Below, piece by piece: positions 1 through 7,119 of a stretch of DNA of 34,528 nucleotides; within the stretch, counting starts at the first letter, position 1; each line of letters opens with the position of its first letter. A program made the position numbers and the translations under genes. The stretch is from Alistipes sp. (GTDB lineage: Bacteria > Bacteroidota > Bacteroidia > Bacteroidales > Rikenellaceae), in the NCBI GenBank assembly GCA_031285405.1, contig JAITWH010000025.1:1-34528 (forward strand). The letters run 5' to 3'. Under the pieces are notes generated by a model that was not told the DNA's origin, made no database searches, and saw only the letters and a list, made by a program, of their open reading frames with translations.

Positions 1-20
1 TTGACAAATGGATAATTGAA

Positions 21-52
21 AGCCGGAACGCCGGCGGCGATTTTAGCTACGC
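21..52 (+). repeat. Dispersed module A, copy 1
   Basis: A short hairpin-bearing element: GCCGG, AACG loop, CCGGC, then GCGATTTTAGCTACGC. Near-identical copies recur at 289-320, 14878-14910, 17541-17570, 27522-27558, 27766-27795, 28027-28060, 29453-29482 and 31163-31211 on both strands. This copy follows a short AATTGAA run at the window edge and ends in GCTACGC, just before the T-unit array. It has no coding potential I would trust. Its function is unknown. Confidence 0.85.
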
Positions 53-55
53 CGT

Positions 56-90
56 AAAAAAAAGCGTGACATATGTCACGCTTTTTTTTT
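56..90 (+). terminator. Intrinsic terminator-like hairpin, first unit of T array 1
   Basis: An A-run, the perfect stem GCGTGAC/GTCACGC with loop ATAT, then nine T residues. It is symmetric enough to work in both directions. The gene it would serve, to the left, is outside the window. Confidence 0.6.
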
Positions 91-177
91 GTCGAGTGTT
101 ACCAATGTAACGCTTTAAAAAGGGCGAGTGTTACAAATGCGACACCTATTTTTGGCCGAGTGTTACCGATGTAACGC
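64..177 (+). repeat. Four-copy tandem array of 18-bp palindromes, exact 32-bp period (T array 1)
   Basis: Palindromes start at 64, 96, 128 and 160, exactly 32 bp apart. Each has 7-bp arms around a 4-bp centre. Unit 1 is GCGTGAC-ATAT-GTCACGC (perfect), unit 2 GTGTTAC-CAAT-GTAACGC, unit 3 GTGTTAC-AAAT-GCGACAC and unit 4 GTGTTAC-CGAT-GTAACGC. The 14-bp spacers begin T-rich and end in CGA. The same family, reverse-complemented, forms a second array at 31303-31415. It may be a chain of terminator-like hairpins or of protein-binding dyads. It is not a CRISPR array, because the spacers are short and similar to one another. Confidence 0.9.
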
Positions 178-180
178 TTT

Positions 181-223
181 GTTAATTGAAAATTGAAAGT
201 GGAAAATTGAAAATGAGCTACGC
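181..223 (+). repeat. Dispersed module C plus GCTACGC joint
   Basis: AATTGAAAATTGAAAGT followed by GGAAAATTGAAAAT and then GAGCTACGCGG. The same AT-rich run follows T array 2 (31263-31296, reverse orientation) and the lipoprotein stop at 19855, so array plus C run looks like one composite. No gene is visible here. Confidence 0.8.
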
Positions 224-238
224 GGTACTTAAGTTTTG

Positions 239-270
239 CGAAGATACGAAATTTTTCTTCGGAATGCAAA
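239..270 (-). promoter_or_regulatory. Candidate leftward Bacteroidetes-type promoter inside the island
   Basis: On the minus strand TTTG (267-270) is followed after 20 bp by TATCTTCG (239-246), close to the Bacteroidetes -33/-7 pattern TTTG-N19-TAnnTTTG. It would transcribe leftwards through the C run and T array 1, out of the window. The -7 box has C for the second T of TTTG. Confidence 0.35.
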
Positions 271-288
271 TTTTTCGCGATGTTTTTT

Positions 289-320
289 GCGTAGCTAAAA
301 TCGCTGCCGGCGTTCCGGCT
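289..320 (-). repeat. Dispersed module A, copy 2
   Basis: GCGTAGCTAAAATCGCTG followed by CCGGCGTTCCGGCT, the reverse complement of copy 1. It lies about 100 bp downstream of the thrC stop codon. A GCGTTAGC joint follows at 356-363. The rest of 321-420 shows no gene. Confidence 0.85.
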
Positions 321-420
321 TTCGATTTAAAAATTCAAGAATTTAGAAATTGGCTGCGTTAGCTAATTATCATTTGCGTTTATTCGTTATGGCTCGCGTC
401 GGCCAGCGACTTACATTTTT

Positions 421-1722
421 TTACAGCTCCGCCACAAACTCCTTGAGCAGTTCCGAGTCGGGAGCGACGGGGGTCGAAACCTTGGGCCGCCCCAGCAGTC
501 GCGCCAGTCGCTCGGGAATCTCGGGCGCCAACCCCAACACCGGCTCTATCACCTCGCCGAACTTCGCGGCCGAAGCGGTCGATAGCCAAAAACCGTCGAC
601 GCCACACCCCACCGTCGCCGCATACCCCGCCGCGCTGTGAGGATCGGATATGTAGCCGTAGCGATCGTACAACTCGCGAATCGCACGACGAATCTCCTCG
701 TCCGACGAGGCGAAACCCGAAACCTCACGCCGAACCGCATCGACATCGCTCCCACATAAAGCCATCATCCGCTCATAGTTACTCGGAGCCCCCACATCCA
801 TAGCGTTGGCCACTGTGAGCACCGACGGCCTCGGCCGATAATCGCCTGTGCGCAACCACTCGGGCACGACGTCGTTGGCGTTCGAAGCGGCGACGAACCG
901 GCGCACCGGCAGCCCCATCCTGCGAGCCAACATCCCCGCCGACAGATTCCCATAGTTGCCACTCGGCACTACTATCTCCGGAGTCGTCCCTCCTGTCGCC
1001 GCCTGCCACTGCAACACGCCCCAAAAGTAGTAGAACGACTGAGGAATCCACCTCAGCAGATTGATCGAGTTGGCGGAGGTGACGCGATGCGCGGCGCGAA
1101 AAGCGACATCCGAGAAGAGCTCCTTCACCATCCGCTGGCAGTCGTCGAACGTGCCGGCCACCCGCAGCGCGTGTATGTTTCCGCCCAGGGTCGTCATCTG
1201 ACTCTCCTGCAGATCGGAGATTTTGCCGTCGGGATACAACACCACCACGTCGATCCCCTCGACTCCGTGAAATCCGTGGGCCACGGCACTGCCCGTGTCT
1301 CCGCTCGTGGCAGTGAGGATTGTGAGACGCTCGCCCTCGGGCCTCAGTCGCGCCAGCATCCGCCCCATGAACCCCGCGCCAAAATCTTTGAACGCCGCCG
1401 TCGGGCCGTGAAACAGCTCCAAAGTGTAACATGTGTCGGATGTAACGTTTTTGTCGAGTCGACGCATTGGCACGGGAAAGTCAAACGCCTCGCGAGTAAC
1501 CTCTCGCAGCTCTTCGCGCGGCAAATCGTCGGCGAAAAAGAGCCCCGCGAGGTATTCGGCCATCTCGGCGAACGAGCTCGCGGCGCGCTCCCCCACCTCG
1601 CGCATGTCGGCGTGCGGAATCTCGGCGGGCATGAACAATCCTCCGTCGGGCGCCAATCCCTCGAACGCAGCCTCGCGCAGGGAGTAGGTCTTTTTGTCGG
1701 AACGTGTAGTTGTGTATTTCAT
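421..1722 (-). CDS. thrC: Threonine synthase
   Basis: Converts O-phosphohomoserine to threonine and phosphate with PLP; cytosolic last step of threonine synthesis. The 433-aa protein has the family N-terminus (YSLREAAFEGLAPDGGLF, about 13-30), the PLP-lysine motif ELFHGPTAAFKDFG with Lys112, the phosphate-binding SGDTGSA segment near 140, and the S/N-rich SANSINLLRW segment. Length is normal for the short bacterial form. Just before ELFHG there are about six extra residues (VTSDTC) compared with the usual spacing, encoded by DNA resembling the T palindrome. It lies 62 bp downstream of thrB on the same strand. ATG start; no Shine-Dalgarno, as usual in this phylum. No thrA or lysC is adjacent. 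Confidence 0.95.
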   Translation of the reverse strand: MKYTTTRSDKKTYSLREAAFEGLAPDGGLFMPAEIPHADMREVGERAASSFAEMAEYLAGLFFADDLPREELREVTREAFDFPVPMRRLDKNVTSDTCYTLELFHGPTAAFKDFGAGFMGRMLARLRPEGERLTILTATSGDTGSAVAHGFHGVEGIDVVVLYPDGKISDLQESQMTTLGGNIHALRVAGTFDDCQRMVKELFSDVAFRAAHRVTSANSINLLRWIPQSFYYFWGVLQWQAATGGTTPEIVVPSGNYGNLSAGMLARRMGLPVRRFVAASNANDVVPEWLRTGDYRPRPSVLTVANAMDVGAPSNYERMMALCGSDVDAVRREVSGFASSDEEIRRAIRELYDRYGYISDPHSAAGYAATVGCGVDGFWLSTASAAKFGEVIEPVLGLAPEIPERLARLLGRPKVSTPVAPDSELLKEFVAEL

Positions 1723-1749
1723 ACTATTGTGTGTTGTAAAATGAAGGTC

Positions 1750-1783
1750 GAAAAGGCTATAACTAAATCATTAGTTATAGCCT
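1750..1783 (-). terminator. Hairpin between thrB and thrC (terminator or attenuator)
   Basis: A perfect 13-bp inverted repeat, AGGCTATAACTAA and TTAGTTATAGCCT, around a 4-bp loop, followed on the minus strand by TTTT. It begins one base after the thrB stop codon and ends about 28 bp before the thrC start. The stem is AT-rich and the T-run short, so partial termination or mRNA stabilisation is as likely as full termination. Confidence 0.6.
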
Positions 1784-1784
1784 C

Positions 1785-2708
1785 CTAAATAACTCGCGCC
1801 CCTTCGCCCGAAATTTTCGAGGAGTAGGTGTCCGCCGGAATCTCCAAAGCGGCAAAGTGGGCGGCCATCACTTCGCACAATTTCTCGGCCCCCGCCAAGG
1901 TGTCGCACACCGCGAAGACCGCCGGCCCCGACCCCGCGATGTTGACCCCCAATGCCCCCGCCGCGAACAATGCGTCGTGGAGAGAGTCGTAACCCGGAAT
2001 GAAACGTTTGCGCACAGGCTCGGCCACGGCGTCCTTCATCGAGCGACCGACCAGAGCCATGTCGCCCAGCGCGAGCCCCGCGACCAACCCCCCGACGTTG
2101 CCCCACTGAGTGGTGGCTGTCTTCAGAGGAATCTCGCGCGGCAGCACTCCCCGCCCCTCGCGCGTGGTGACTGTGATGTGGGGATGCACAACGGCGGCGT
2201 AGAAGTTGTCGGGTATCGGCAGCCGCACAATGTCAAGAGGTTCGTAGCCGCGGATCAGCACCACCCCGCCGAGGATGGCCGGCGCAACGTTGTCGGCATG
2301 TCGCGCGCCGCCGCCGATGAGGCTCTCGCCCTCCATCGCGAACTCCACCAACCGCTCCGGCGAGAAGGGGCGCCCCAGCACCTCGTTGAGCCCCCACACC
2401 GCACCCGCCGACGAGGCCGCCGACGAACCGATGCCGCTGCCGGGTAATATCTTCTTCAGGATCGTGATCCGCACCGCCACCTCTTTTCCATAGGCCGCCA
2501 GCAATGCTCGCACGGCGGGGGTGGCGACGTTGCTCTCGATGTCGTCGGGCAGCGGCACTTCGCTCCGGTTCGAAATCTCAATACCCTCGCCCTCTTCGAC
2601 TCCCACCTCGATGATGTCGCCCGTTCCGTCGATCGCCATGCCGGCAACGTCGAATCCGCAACCGAGGTTGGCGACTGTGGCGGGGGCGAAAATTTTTATC
2701 GTCTTCAT
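1785..2708 (-). CDS. thrB: Homoserine kinase
   Basis: GHMP-family kinase that phosphorylates L-homoserine with ATP, giving the substrate of ThrC. The 307-aa protein shows the N-terminal PATVANLGCGFD motif (9-20), the ATP-binding PGSGIGSSAASS loop (89-100) and the C-terminal NIAGSGPAVFAV motif (about 256-267). Length is typical. It is the upstream gene of a thrB-thrC pair. In many Bacteroidetes a bifunctional aspartokinase/homoserine dehydrogenase gene comes first; here the position is taken by a divergent envelope gene, so thrA must be elsewhere. A weak -7-like TAACTTCG lies about 35 bp upstream. Confidence 0.95.
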   Translation of the reverse strand: MKTIKIFAPATVANLGCGFDVAGMAIDGTGDIIEVGVEEGEGIEISNRSEVPLPDDIESNVATPAVRALLAAYGKEVAVRITILKKILPGSGIGSSAASSAGAVWGLNEVLGRPFSPERLVEFAMEGESLIGGGARHADNVAPAILGGVVLIRGYEPLDIVRLPIPDNFYAAVVHPHITVTTREGRGVLPREIPLKTATTQWGNVGGLVAGLALGDMALVGRSMKDAVAEPVRKRFIPGYDSLHDALFAAGALGVNIAGSGPAVFAVCDTLAGAEKLCEVMAAHFAALEIPADTYSSKISGEGARVI

Positions 2709-2839
2709 TGTCTGTTAATTTTGAAACTGTGTCAGCGCGAAGTTAATTAAAAAAATTTAATAATTGGCTCCTCTGAGAAATTTCCACAACTTTCCTGCAA
2801 ATTTTAACTGATTTGGAACGCTTTGTGTATTAAAAGTCC

Positions 2840-2847
2840 TACCTTTG
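2840..2847 (+). promoter_or_regulatory. -7 box TACCTTTG upstream of the DUF3575 gene
   Basis: TACCTTTG matches the Bacteroidetes -7 consensus TAnnTTTG and sits 28 bp before the ATG at 2876. TTTG words occur at 2812 and 2822 but neither is at the ideal 19-bp spacing. Confidence 0.55.
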
Positions 2848-2875
2848 TACCGAACGTCACAATTTTAATTAGGCC

Positions 2876-3505
2876 ATGACATCACACAACCTCATAAAAA
2901 TAGCCCTTGCCGCGCTGTTACTCTGCGCGACGGCAGTAGCGACGACACCCGCACGGGCGCAGAAGGTGGCTATCAAGACCAACCTGCTGTACTGGGCCAC
3001 CGGCACAGTTAACTTCGCCGGCGAGTTCGCCGTCAAGCCGAGGATGACCATCGATCTCACCGCAACATCGAACCTGCCCGGGGTGCTCTACTATGGCGAC
3101 AAGGCGCAGAACAAGAAGTTGTGGCACTGGGCGGTGCAGCCCGAGGTGCGGTTCTGGCACACGGAGGCCTTCAATCGCGGCTTCTGGGGAATCCACGCAA
3201 CGACGGGGGCGTTCGACGCGGGGGGCATCAAGATGCCCGGGGGCATACTTCCCAACTTCGCCAACCACCGATACGAGGGTTGGATGGTGGGTGCGGGAAT
3301 CAGCTACGGCTGGCAGTGGTTCCTGAGTCCGCACTGGAATGTCGAGGCGACCATCGGGGCGGGATATCTCTATCTGAAGTACAACAGGTTCTTTCCGCAG
3401 ACCGCGATCGAGCCCGAGGCCGACCAGATCGACGCCGTGCAGCACTACATCGGCCCGACGCGTGTCGGCATAACGTTCTCATATCTGTTACGATCCAAAA
3501 AGTAG
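2876..3505 (+). CDS. DUF3575 outer-membrane protein
   Basis: The 209-aa protein has a cleavable signal peptide (about 1-28, ending ARA-Q). The body fits DUF3575: AIKTNLLYWATGTVNFAGEF near the start, then alternating aromatic strands (FWGIHATTG, YEGWMVGAGISYGW, WNVEATIGAGYLYLKY) ending in GITFSYLL. It is probably a small beta-barrel. In Bacteroidales DUF3575 genes usually sit with DUF3868 and Mfa/FimA-type fimbrial genes; here DUF3868 follows after 3 bp and the fimbrial operon starts 3.4 kb downstream. The exact role in fimbrial assembly is not known to me. Confidence 0.85.
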   Translation: MTSHNLIKIALAALLLCATAVATTPARAQKVAIKTNLLYWATGTVNFAGEFAVKPRMTIDLTATSNLPGVLYYGDKAQNKKLWHWAVQPEVRFWHTEAFNRGFWGIHATTGAFDAGGIKMPGGILPNFANHRYEGWMVGAGISYGWQWFLSPHWNVEATIGAGYLYLKYNRFFPQTAIEPEADQIDAVQHYIGPTRVGITFSYLLRSKK

Positions 3506-3508
3506 ACC

Positions 3509-5290
3509 ATGAAAAATATCTTCGTACTGGCGGCGGCGTTCGCCCTTGCAACAACGGCGACCTATGCCCAGGCGCCGGCAGACGGCATCAAAGCGTCGAA
3601 CATCACCATGACGACATCGGGCAACGAGGTGTCGCTCACAATGAGCCTCGCCATCGAACGCGACGCGGTGACCCCGTTGCAGAGCATCTCGGTCATCCCC
3701 ACGCTGTCGGACGGCGCGGGTAACACGGCCGCGTTTCCGCATGTGCTCATCAATGGGCGCAACGCGGCGCAGACTTACGCCCGTCGACTCAAGTTGGTGG
3801 GGCCCGAAACGGGGATGGGTACGCCCTTTCGCGTGATGGACTTCGACAGACGCAGTCAGGGCGGCACGGTCGACTACTCGGCCAGCGTGGTGCTCGAACC
3901 TTGGATGGTCGGCACGCCTTCGGTGGCGGGAGGTGCAACGGCTATGGTTATGCCGGCGGAGATGGCAGGTGGGGTGGCGCTTAGTCTCGACTTTGTTTTG
4001 TCGGAGCCGGCGGGAGAGCGGCAGACTTACTCTTTGCCTGTTTCCGGGGTTTCGGTTGGCAGCAATGGCGGCGGGTTGAGCTATGCGGAAAATTTGGCGG
4101 CAGTTCCGGCGACTACTACGGGGGCGACGCAGGCTCGGACTATTTCGGCGGCACAGGTTCCCGCGGGTGTTACCGTTGTAACGGCTGCTCCTCAGCCCTC
4201 GTCGGGGGTGATCCTTCAGCCTGCTGTTGCAGCTGTGGGAACAGTCGCGGCGGCCGGTGCTCAGGTGACGCAGGTGCCGGTGGGAACGCCCACTGCGGCC
4301 ACGGGCGACACGCGGATGGTGCTTGTGCAGCCCGACGGCCAGACTCCTCAGTATCAGACGGCGCAGTATCAGGCGGGCGCACAAGCCTCGCAGTATCAGA
4401 CATATCAGCAGCCGGCGGCCGGCACCTCGCAATACTTCTCGGCGGGCGAGTCGTATGTGCCGTCGCGGCAGACATACGAATCGGCCCCGAGCCTGCCCTA
4501 CGACCTTGCGGCGCAGCAGCCCGTTCAGTCTTATCAGCGTGAGTACGCGCCGAGCCTCCCCTACGACTTGGCTTCGCGGCCGCCCGTTCAGTCGAGCGAG
4601 TCTTATGGCGGCTACCAGTCGGCGGGTGCGGGATCGCGCGTGCAGACCTATCTGTCGACCGCCGACGCGACGCTCGTGACGCAGGGTTCGCAGCCCCAGG
4701 TTCACTACGCTCAGCCGCAGGCGCAGTACTACGACTCGGCCCGTCCGCTCTTCGAACCGCAGACGCAGATGCAGCCTCAGCCTCGCGCGGGTGTGCGCAC
4801 TCTGCGCGGCTCGGCCCACCTCGACTTCGACAGCTACGGCGGACTGCGCCCGGGTTACGGACGTAACACTCAGGAGCTTGCCACGATCACATCGTCGTTC
4901 AACGGGATCGCCGGCAGCCGCATCGTGGGTCTCACGGTGACGGGTTACGCATCGCCAGAGGGCAACTTCGAGAGCAACGCCTCGATGTCGCAGTATCACG
5001 CCGCCGCGCTCGCCAGATATCTGCAGGAGCAGTACGGCATACCCGACTCGATGGTGCGCGTGTATGGCGCCGGCGAGGATTGGGTGGGCGTCAGTTCGAT
5101 GATCGCGTCGAGCTCGCTGCCCTACGTCGATCAGATCCTCAAGGTGGTCGACGGGTATCAGAGCCCCGACGTCAAAGAGTCGCTCATGCGCCGGATGATG
5201 CGTGGGCAGATTTGGCAACGCATGGAGCGGGAGATTTTTCCCGGGCTGCGGCGAGTCGAGTATATATTGGAATACGAGGCTGCTCAATAG
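3509..5290 (+). CDS. DUF3868 / OmpA-like envelope protein with long Q/Y/A-rich insert
   Basis: 593 aa with a signal peptide (about 1-20, TYAQA). The N-terminal part (about 25-180) fits DUF3868, including GNEVSLTMSLAIERDAV. The C-terminal part (about 430-590) has an OmpA-like module with LTVTGYASPEGNFESNASMS and an ArgLys-rich tail, expected to touch peptidoglycan. Between them lie roughly 230 residues rich in Gln, Tyr, Ala and Pro, with a two-copy 21-residue repeat around SLPYDLA and PVQS (63-nt period, near 4487 and 4550). Related proteins are, from memory, usually nearer 400-450 aa, so this is an expanded linker. Codons around 3960-4200 end in T more often than in the flanks. Probably an operon with the DUF3575 gene. 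Confidence 0.8.
   Translation: MKNIFVLAAAFALATTATYAQAPADGIKASNITMTTSGNEVSLTMSLAIERDAVTPLQSISVIPTLSDGAGNTAAFPHVLINGRNAAQTYARRLKLVGPETGMGTPFRVMDFDRRSQGGTVDYSASVVLEPWMVGTPSVAGGATAMVMPAEMAGGVALSLDFVLSEPAGERQTYSLPVSGVSVGSNGGGLSYAENLAAVPATTTGATQARTISAAQVPAGVTVVTAAPQPSSGVILQPAVAAVGTVAAAGAQVTQVPVGTPTAATGDTRMVLVQPDGQTPQYQTAQYQAGAQASQYQTYQQPAAGTSQYFSAGESYVPSRQTYESAPSLPYDLAAQQPVQSYQREYAPSLPYDLASRPPVQSSESYGGYQSAGAGSRVQTYLSTADATLVTQGSQPQVHYAQPQAQYYDSARPLFEPQTQMQPQPRAGVRTLRGSAHLDFDSYGGLRPGYGRNTQELATITSSFNGIAGSRIVGLTVTGYASPEGNFESNASMSQYHAAALARYLQEQYGIPDSMVRVYGAGEDWVGVSSMIASSSLPYVDQILKVVDGYQSPDVKESLMRRMMRGQIWQRMEREIFPGLRRVEYILEYEAAQ
4167..4184 (+). repeat. T-type palindrome inside the DUF3868 gene
   Basis: GTGTTAC-CGTT-GTAACGG has the same 7-4-7 format as the array units, and is read in frame as GVTVVTA in the low-complexity region. 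Chance is possible because Val-Thr codons favour GTTAC and GTAAC words. Confidence 0.5.
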
Positions 5291-5306
5291 TTGACAACGA
5301 CAATGC

Positions 5307-5336
5307 AAAAGGCTCCCATCTCGGGAGCCTTTCTTT
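5307..5336. terminator. Bidirectional terminator between convergent genes
   Basis: AAAGGCTCCC and GGGAGCCTTT form a 10-bp stem with loop ATCTC, flanked by A and T residues on both sides. It serves the DUF3868 gene (plus) and the DUF4130 gene (minus, ending at 5361). Confidence 0.85.
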
Positions 5337-5360
5337 TAGGGCTTTTGTGATGAGCCTGCC

Positions 5361-6296
5361 TCAGGGCTTTTCGGTGAGGAGGGGCCAGAATCGGCGGGGC
5401 ATGTGTTGGCGTTGCAGGCGCGGGTTGATGCGCTCGGCGATCGCCATCGAGTGGAAGTAGGTGCGCCACAGCTCCTGGAACAGCTTTTCGTCCTCGGCCA
5501 TCATCGCCTCGTCCAACTGGCCGTCTAACAGGTGGGCGTCGTCGTCCATCGTTACCTCGGTAACGTTTTGCAGGTCGTAGTAGTAGCCGTATCGGCGCTT
5601 GATGTCGTAGATCAGCCAGCGCTGGTCGCGGAACCTGTCGCGGAAGTAGGGAATCGCGAGCGGCAGCGCGTTGTAGCGGGGGGAGACGGGGGCGAAGTAG
5701 GTTGCTCCGGCTCCGGCCGAAATGCTTTCGGCGGTCTCACTCTCATTTTCCGCGTAACATAATTCGCTGCGGCCGTTGCCGCTTGTATCATCGGGGGCAT
5801 CCGCGGACTTTTGGAAGCGGGTGAACTGCATCAGGTGTTCGCGCTCGTTGGCGACCTTTTGGGCCAGTTGCTTTATTCGCAGGATGTCGGGGTTGGAAAA
5901 ATCGGTCGCCACGCTGTTTGTTTTTGCTTTGCGACCGCCACCTTTTCCACTGTCGCCGTTGCGACTGCTGTCGGCGTTTTGCCCGCCGGAAGAGCCTGAC
6001 GGGCTGCTGAAAGCGTGACGCATGTAACGCATGAGCATCATGTCGACGCCGGGCTCTTCGCTCAACCACCCCATTACCAACATGTTGCACACATTGTCGG
6101 GGAGTGACTTTTGTAACGCCCGCCACACGCGCCCCGACTTTTCGGAGTCGGTCGCGACAGTGTGACATTCGGTCACGAACAGCGGCAGCGAGTCGCCATC
6201 CCCCAGCAGCAGGTCGGGAAACGTGCGCCGAAAATAGGCGTCGAACAGCGCCGTGAGCAGCCCCTCGAAAGTTTTGTCGTATCGGAAAACTACCAT
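5361..6296 (-). CDS. DUF4130 (TIGR03915-type) probable DNA-metabolism protein
   Basis: 311 aa. The N-terminal MVVFRYDKTFEGLLTALFDAY, the internal PLAIPYFRDRF and WLIYDIKRRYGYYYD, and the C-terminal NPRLQRQHMPRRFW (291-304) fit the family that accompanies a radical SAM protein (TIGR03916 type) and is sometimes fused to a uracil-DNA-glycosylase-like domain. That link predicts a role in nucleic-acid modification or repair; the reaction is not established. Two low-complexity inserts, about 97-132 (Ser/Gly/Lys) and 164-198 (Ser/Glu/Ala), interrupt the conserved fold. The frame stays open well upstream, but the family N-terminus fixes the start at 6296, overlapping the glycosyltransferase stop by 7 nt, so translation is likely coupled. 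Confidence 0.85.
   Translation of the reverse strand: MVVFRYDKTFEGLLTALFDAYFRRTFPDLLLGDGDSLPLFVTECHTVATDSEKSGRVWRALQKSLPDNVCNMLVMGWLSEEPGVDMMLMRYMRHAFSSPSGSSGGQNADSSRNGDSGKGGGRKAKTNSVATDFSNPDILRIKQLAQKVANEREHLMQFTRFQKSADAPDDTSGNGRSELCYAENESETAESISAGAGATYFAPVSPRYNALPLAIPYFRDRFRDQRWLIYDIKRRYGYYYDLQNVTEVTMDDDAHLLDGQLDEAMMAEDEKLFQELWRTYFHSMAIAERINPRLQRQHMPRRFWPLLTEKP
5550..5565. repeat. Perfect CGTTACC-TC-GGTAACG palindrome inside the DUF4130 gene
   Basis: 7-bp perfect arms with a 2-bp centre, followed by TTTTG. It encodes NVTEVT. Three more T-like dyads lie in the same gene at 6013-6030 (GCGTGAC-GCAT-GTAACGC), 6102-6119 (GAGTGAC-TTTT-GTAACGC) and about 6160-6177. Confidence 0.5.
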
Positions 6297-7096
6297 CGCG
6301 GCCTCAAAATAACAGCCAGCCTCTTCTCGCCGGAAAGGCGCGTGGGGATCGTGAAAAGCAACTTTTCGCCCTCCCGTAAGGGCAGCTTTCCGCTCCTTTT
6401 TTCGGTGCGTTTGAAACGGGCGAACTCCAACCGTCCGAGACTTCCGTAGTGTTTTCTCTCGTATTTGTCGAGCCACGCCCCGTTGAAGAGATGGATCGTG
6501 TAGTTTTCGAGTCCGGGCTCGGGGGCGCAAAAGAAATGGGTCGGATATATCGTCACTCCGGGTGCAGGCACCGCGCTTCGAGTTGCGTCGTAGGGGGGAT
6601 CGAGGGCGAATTTTTCGGAGAAATATCGCGCGATGCGACTCGTGTTCGGCACCATGTCGAACGACCCGTCGGGGTGCACGAACGGAATCGCGTCGTACTC
6701 GGCGAGCAGGTCGGAGACTACCTCGCAACCCTTTTCCGCCGCGAGAAACCACCCCGCCACAGTGACATTTCCGCGATAGGTCTCGAAGCCTGTGAAAAAC
6801 CGGTTTTCCAAAAACCTGTCTATCGGCGCCGTCACCAGCAGATCGGAATCCATATACAGTCCGCCGTGCTCCCTGAGCACCCACAGTCTGAGGACGTCCG
6901 ACGCGAAGGCCCATTTCTTGTTCTCAAGAGCCTCCGTCGCGAATCGGTTATTCATGTCGAGCACGGCTTGACGACCCCATTCGCGGATTTCGTAGTCGGG
7001 ACAGTGGTTTTTCCAACTTTCGATGCAGTCGAGCACCATTTGCGGTTTGGGGTCGGGGCCTACCCAAGCGAGATGAATTATTTTAGGTATCGACAT
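6290..7096 (-). CDS. Family 32-like glycosyltransferase
   Basis: 268 aa with the GT32 (Och1/capsular sugar-transferase) signature: N-terminal IPKIIHLAWVG (3-13), W-N-P-like ESWKNHCPDYEIREW, then FASDVLRLWVLREHGGLYMDSD with the DXD metal/nucleotide-sugar site at 83-85, and a late HLFNGAWLDK segment. It should transfer a sugar from a nucleotide donor, probably to a cell-surface glycan; donor and acceptor cannot be read from sequence. No membrane segment is visible. It lies between the radical SAM and DUF4130 genes, has its own -7 box, and overlaps the DUF4130 start by 7 nt. Confidence 0.88.
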   Translation of the reverse strand: MSIPKIIHLAWVGPDPKPQMVLDCIESWKNHCPDYEIREWGRQAVLDMNNRFATEALENKKWAFASDVLRLWVLREHGGLYMDSDLLVTAPIDRFLENRFFTGFETYRGNVTVAGWFLAAEKGCEVVSDLLAEYDAIPFVHPDGSFDMVPNTSRIARYFSEKFALDPPYDATRSAVPAPGVTIYPTHFFCAPEPGLENYTIHLFNGAWLDKYERKHYGSLGRLEFARFKRTEKRSGKLPLREGEKLLFTIPTRLSGEKRLAVILRPRW

Positions 7097-7119
7097 GGTC
7101 GTCGGATTTTGTTTTAGTG

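Noticed and set aside
64-177. CRISPR array
   Set aside because: The repeats are 18-bp palindromes with 14-bp spacers that resemble each other, and no cas genes are present.
1755-1790. GGAGG with a two-codon ATG ATT TAG leader before thrC
   Set aside because: Ribosome binding in this phylum rarely uses GGAGG, and the word is explained by the hairpin stem.
3488-5308. 606-residue frame opposite the DUF3868 gene
   Set aside because: His/Arg-rich shadow of a GC-rich coding region; the plus-strand frame has a signal peptide and recognised domains.
6297-6914. N-terminal extension of the DUF4130 protein
   Set aside because: It lies in another frame over the glycosyltransferase gene, is Arg-rich, and the family N-terminus starts at 6296.
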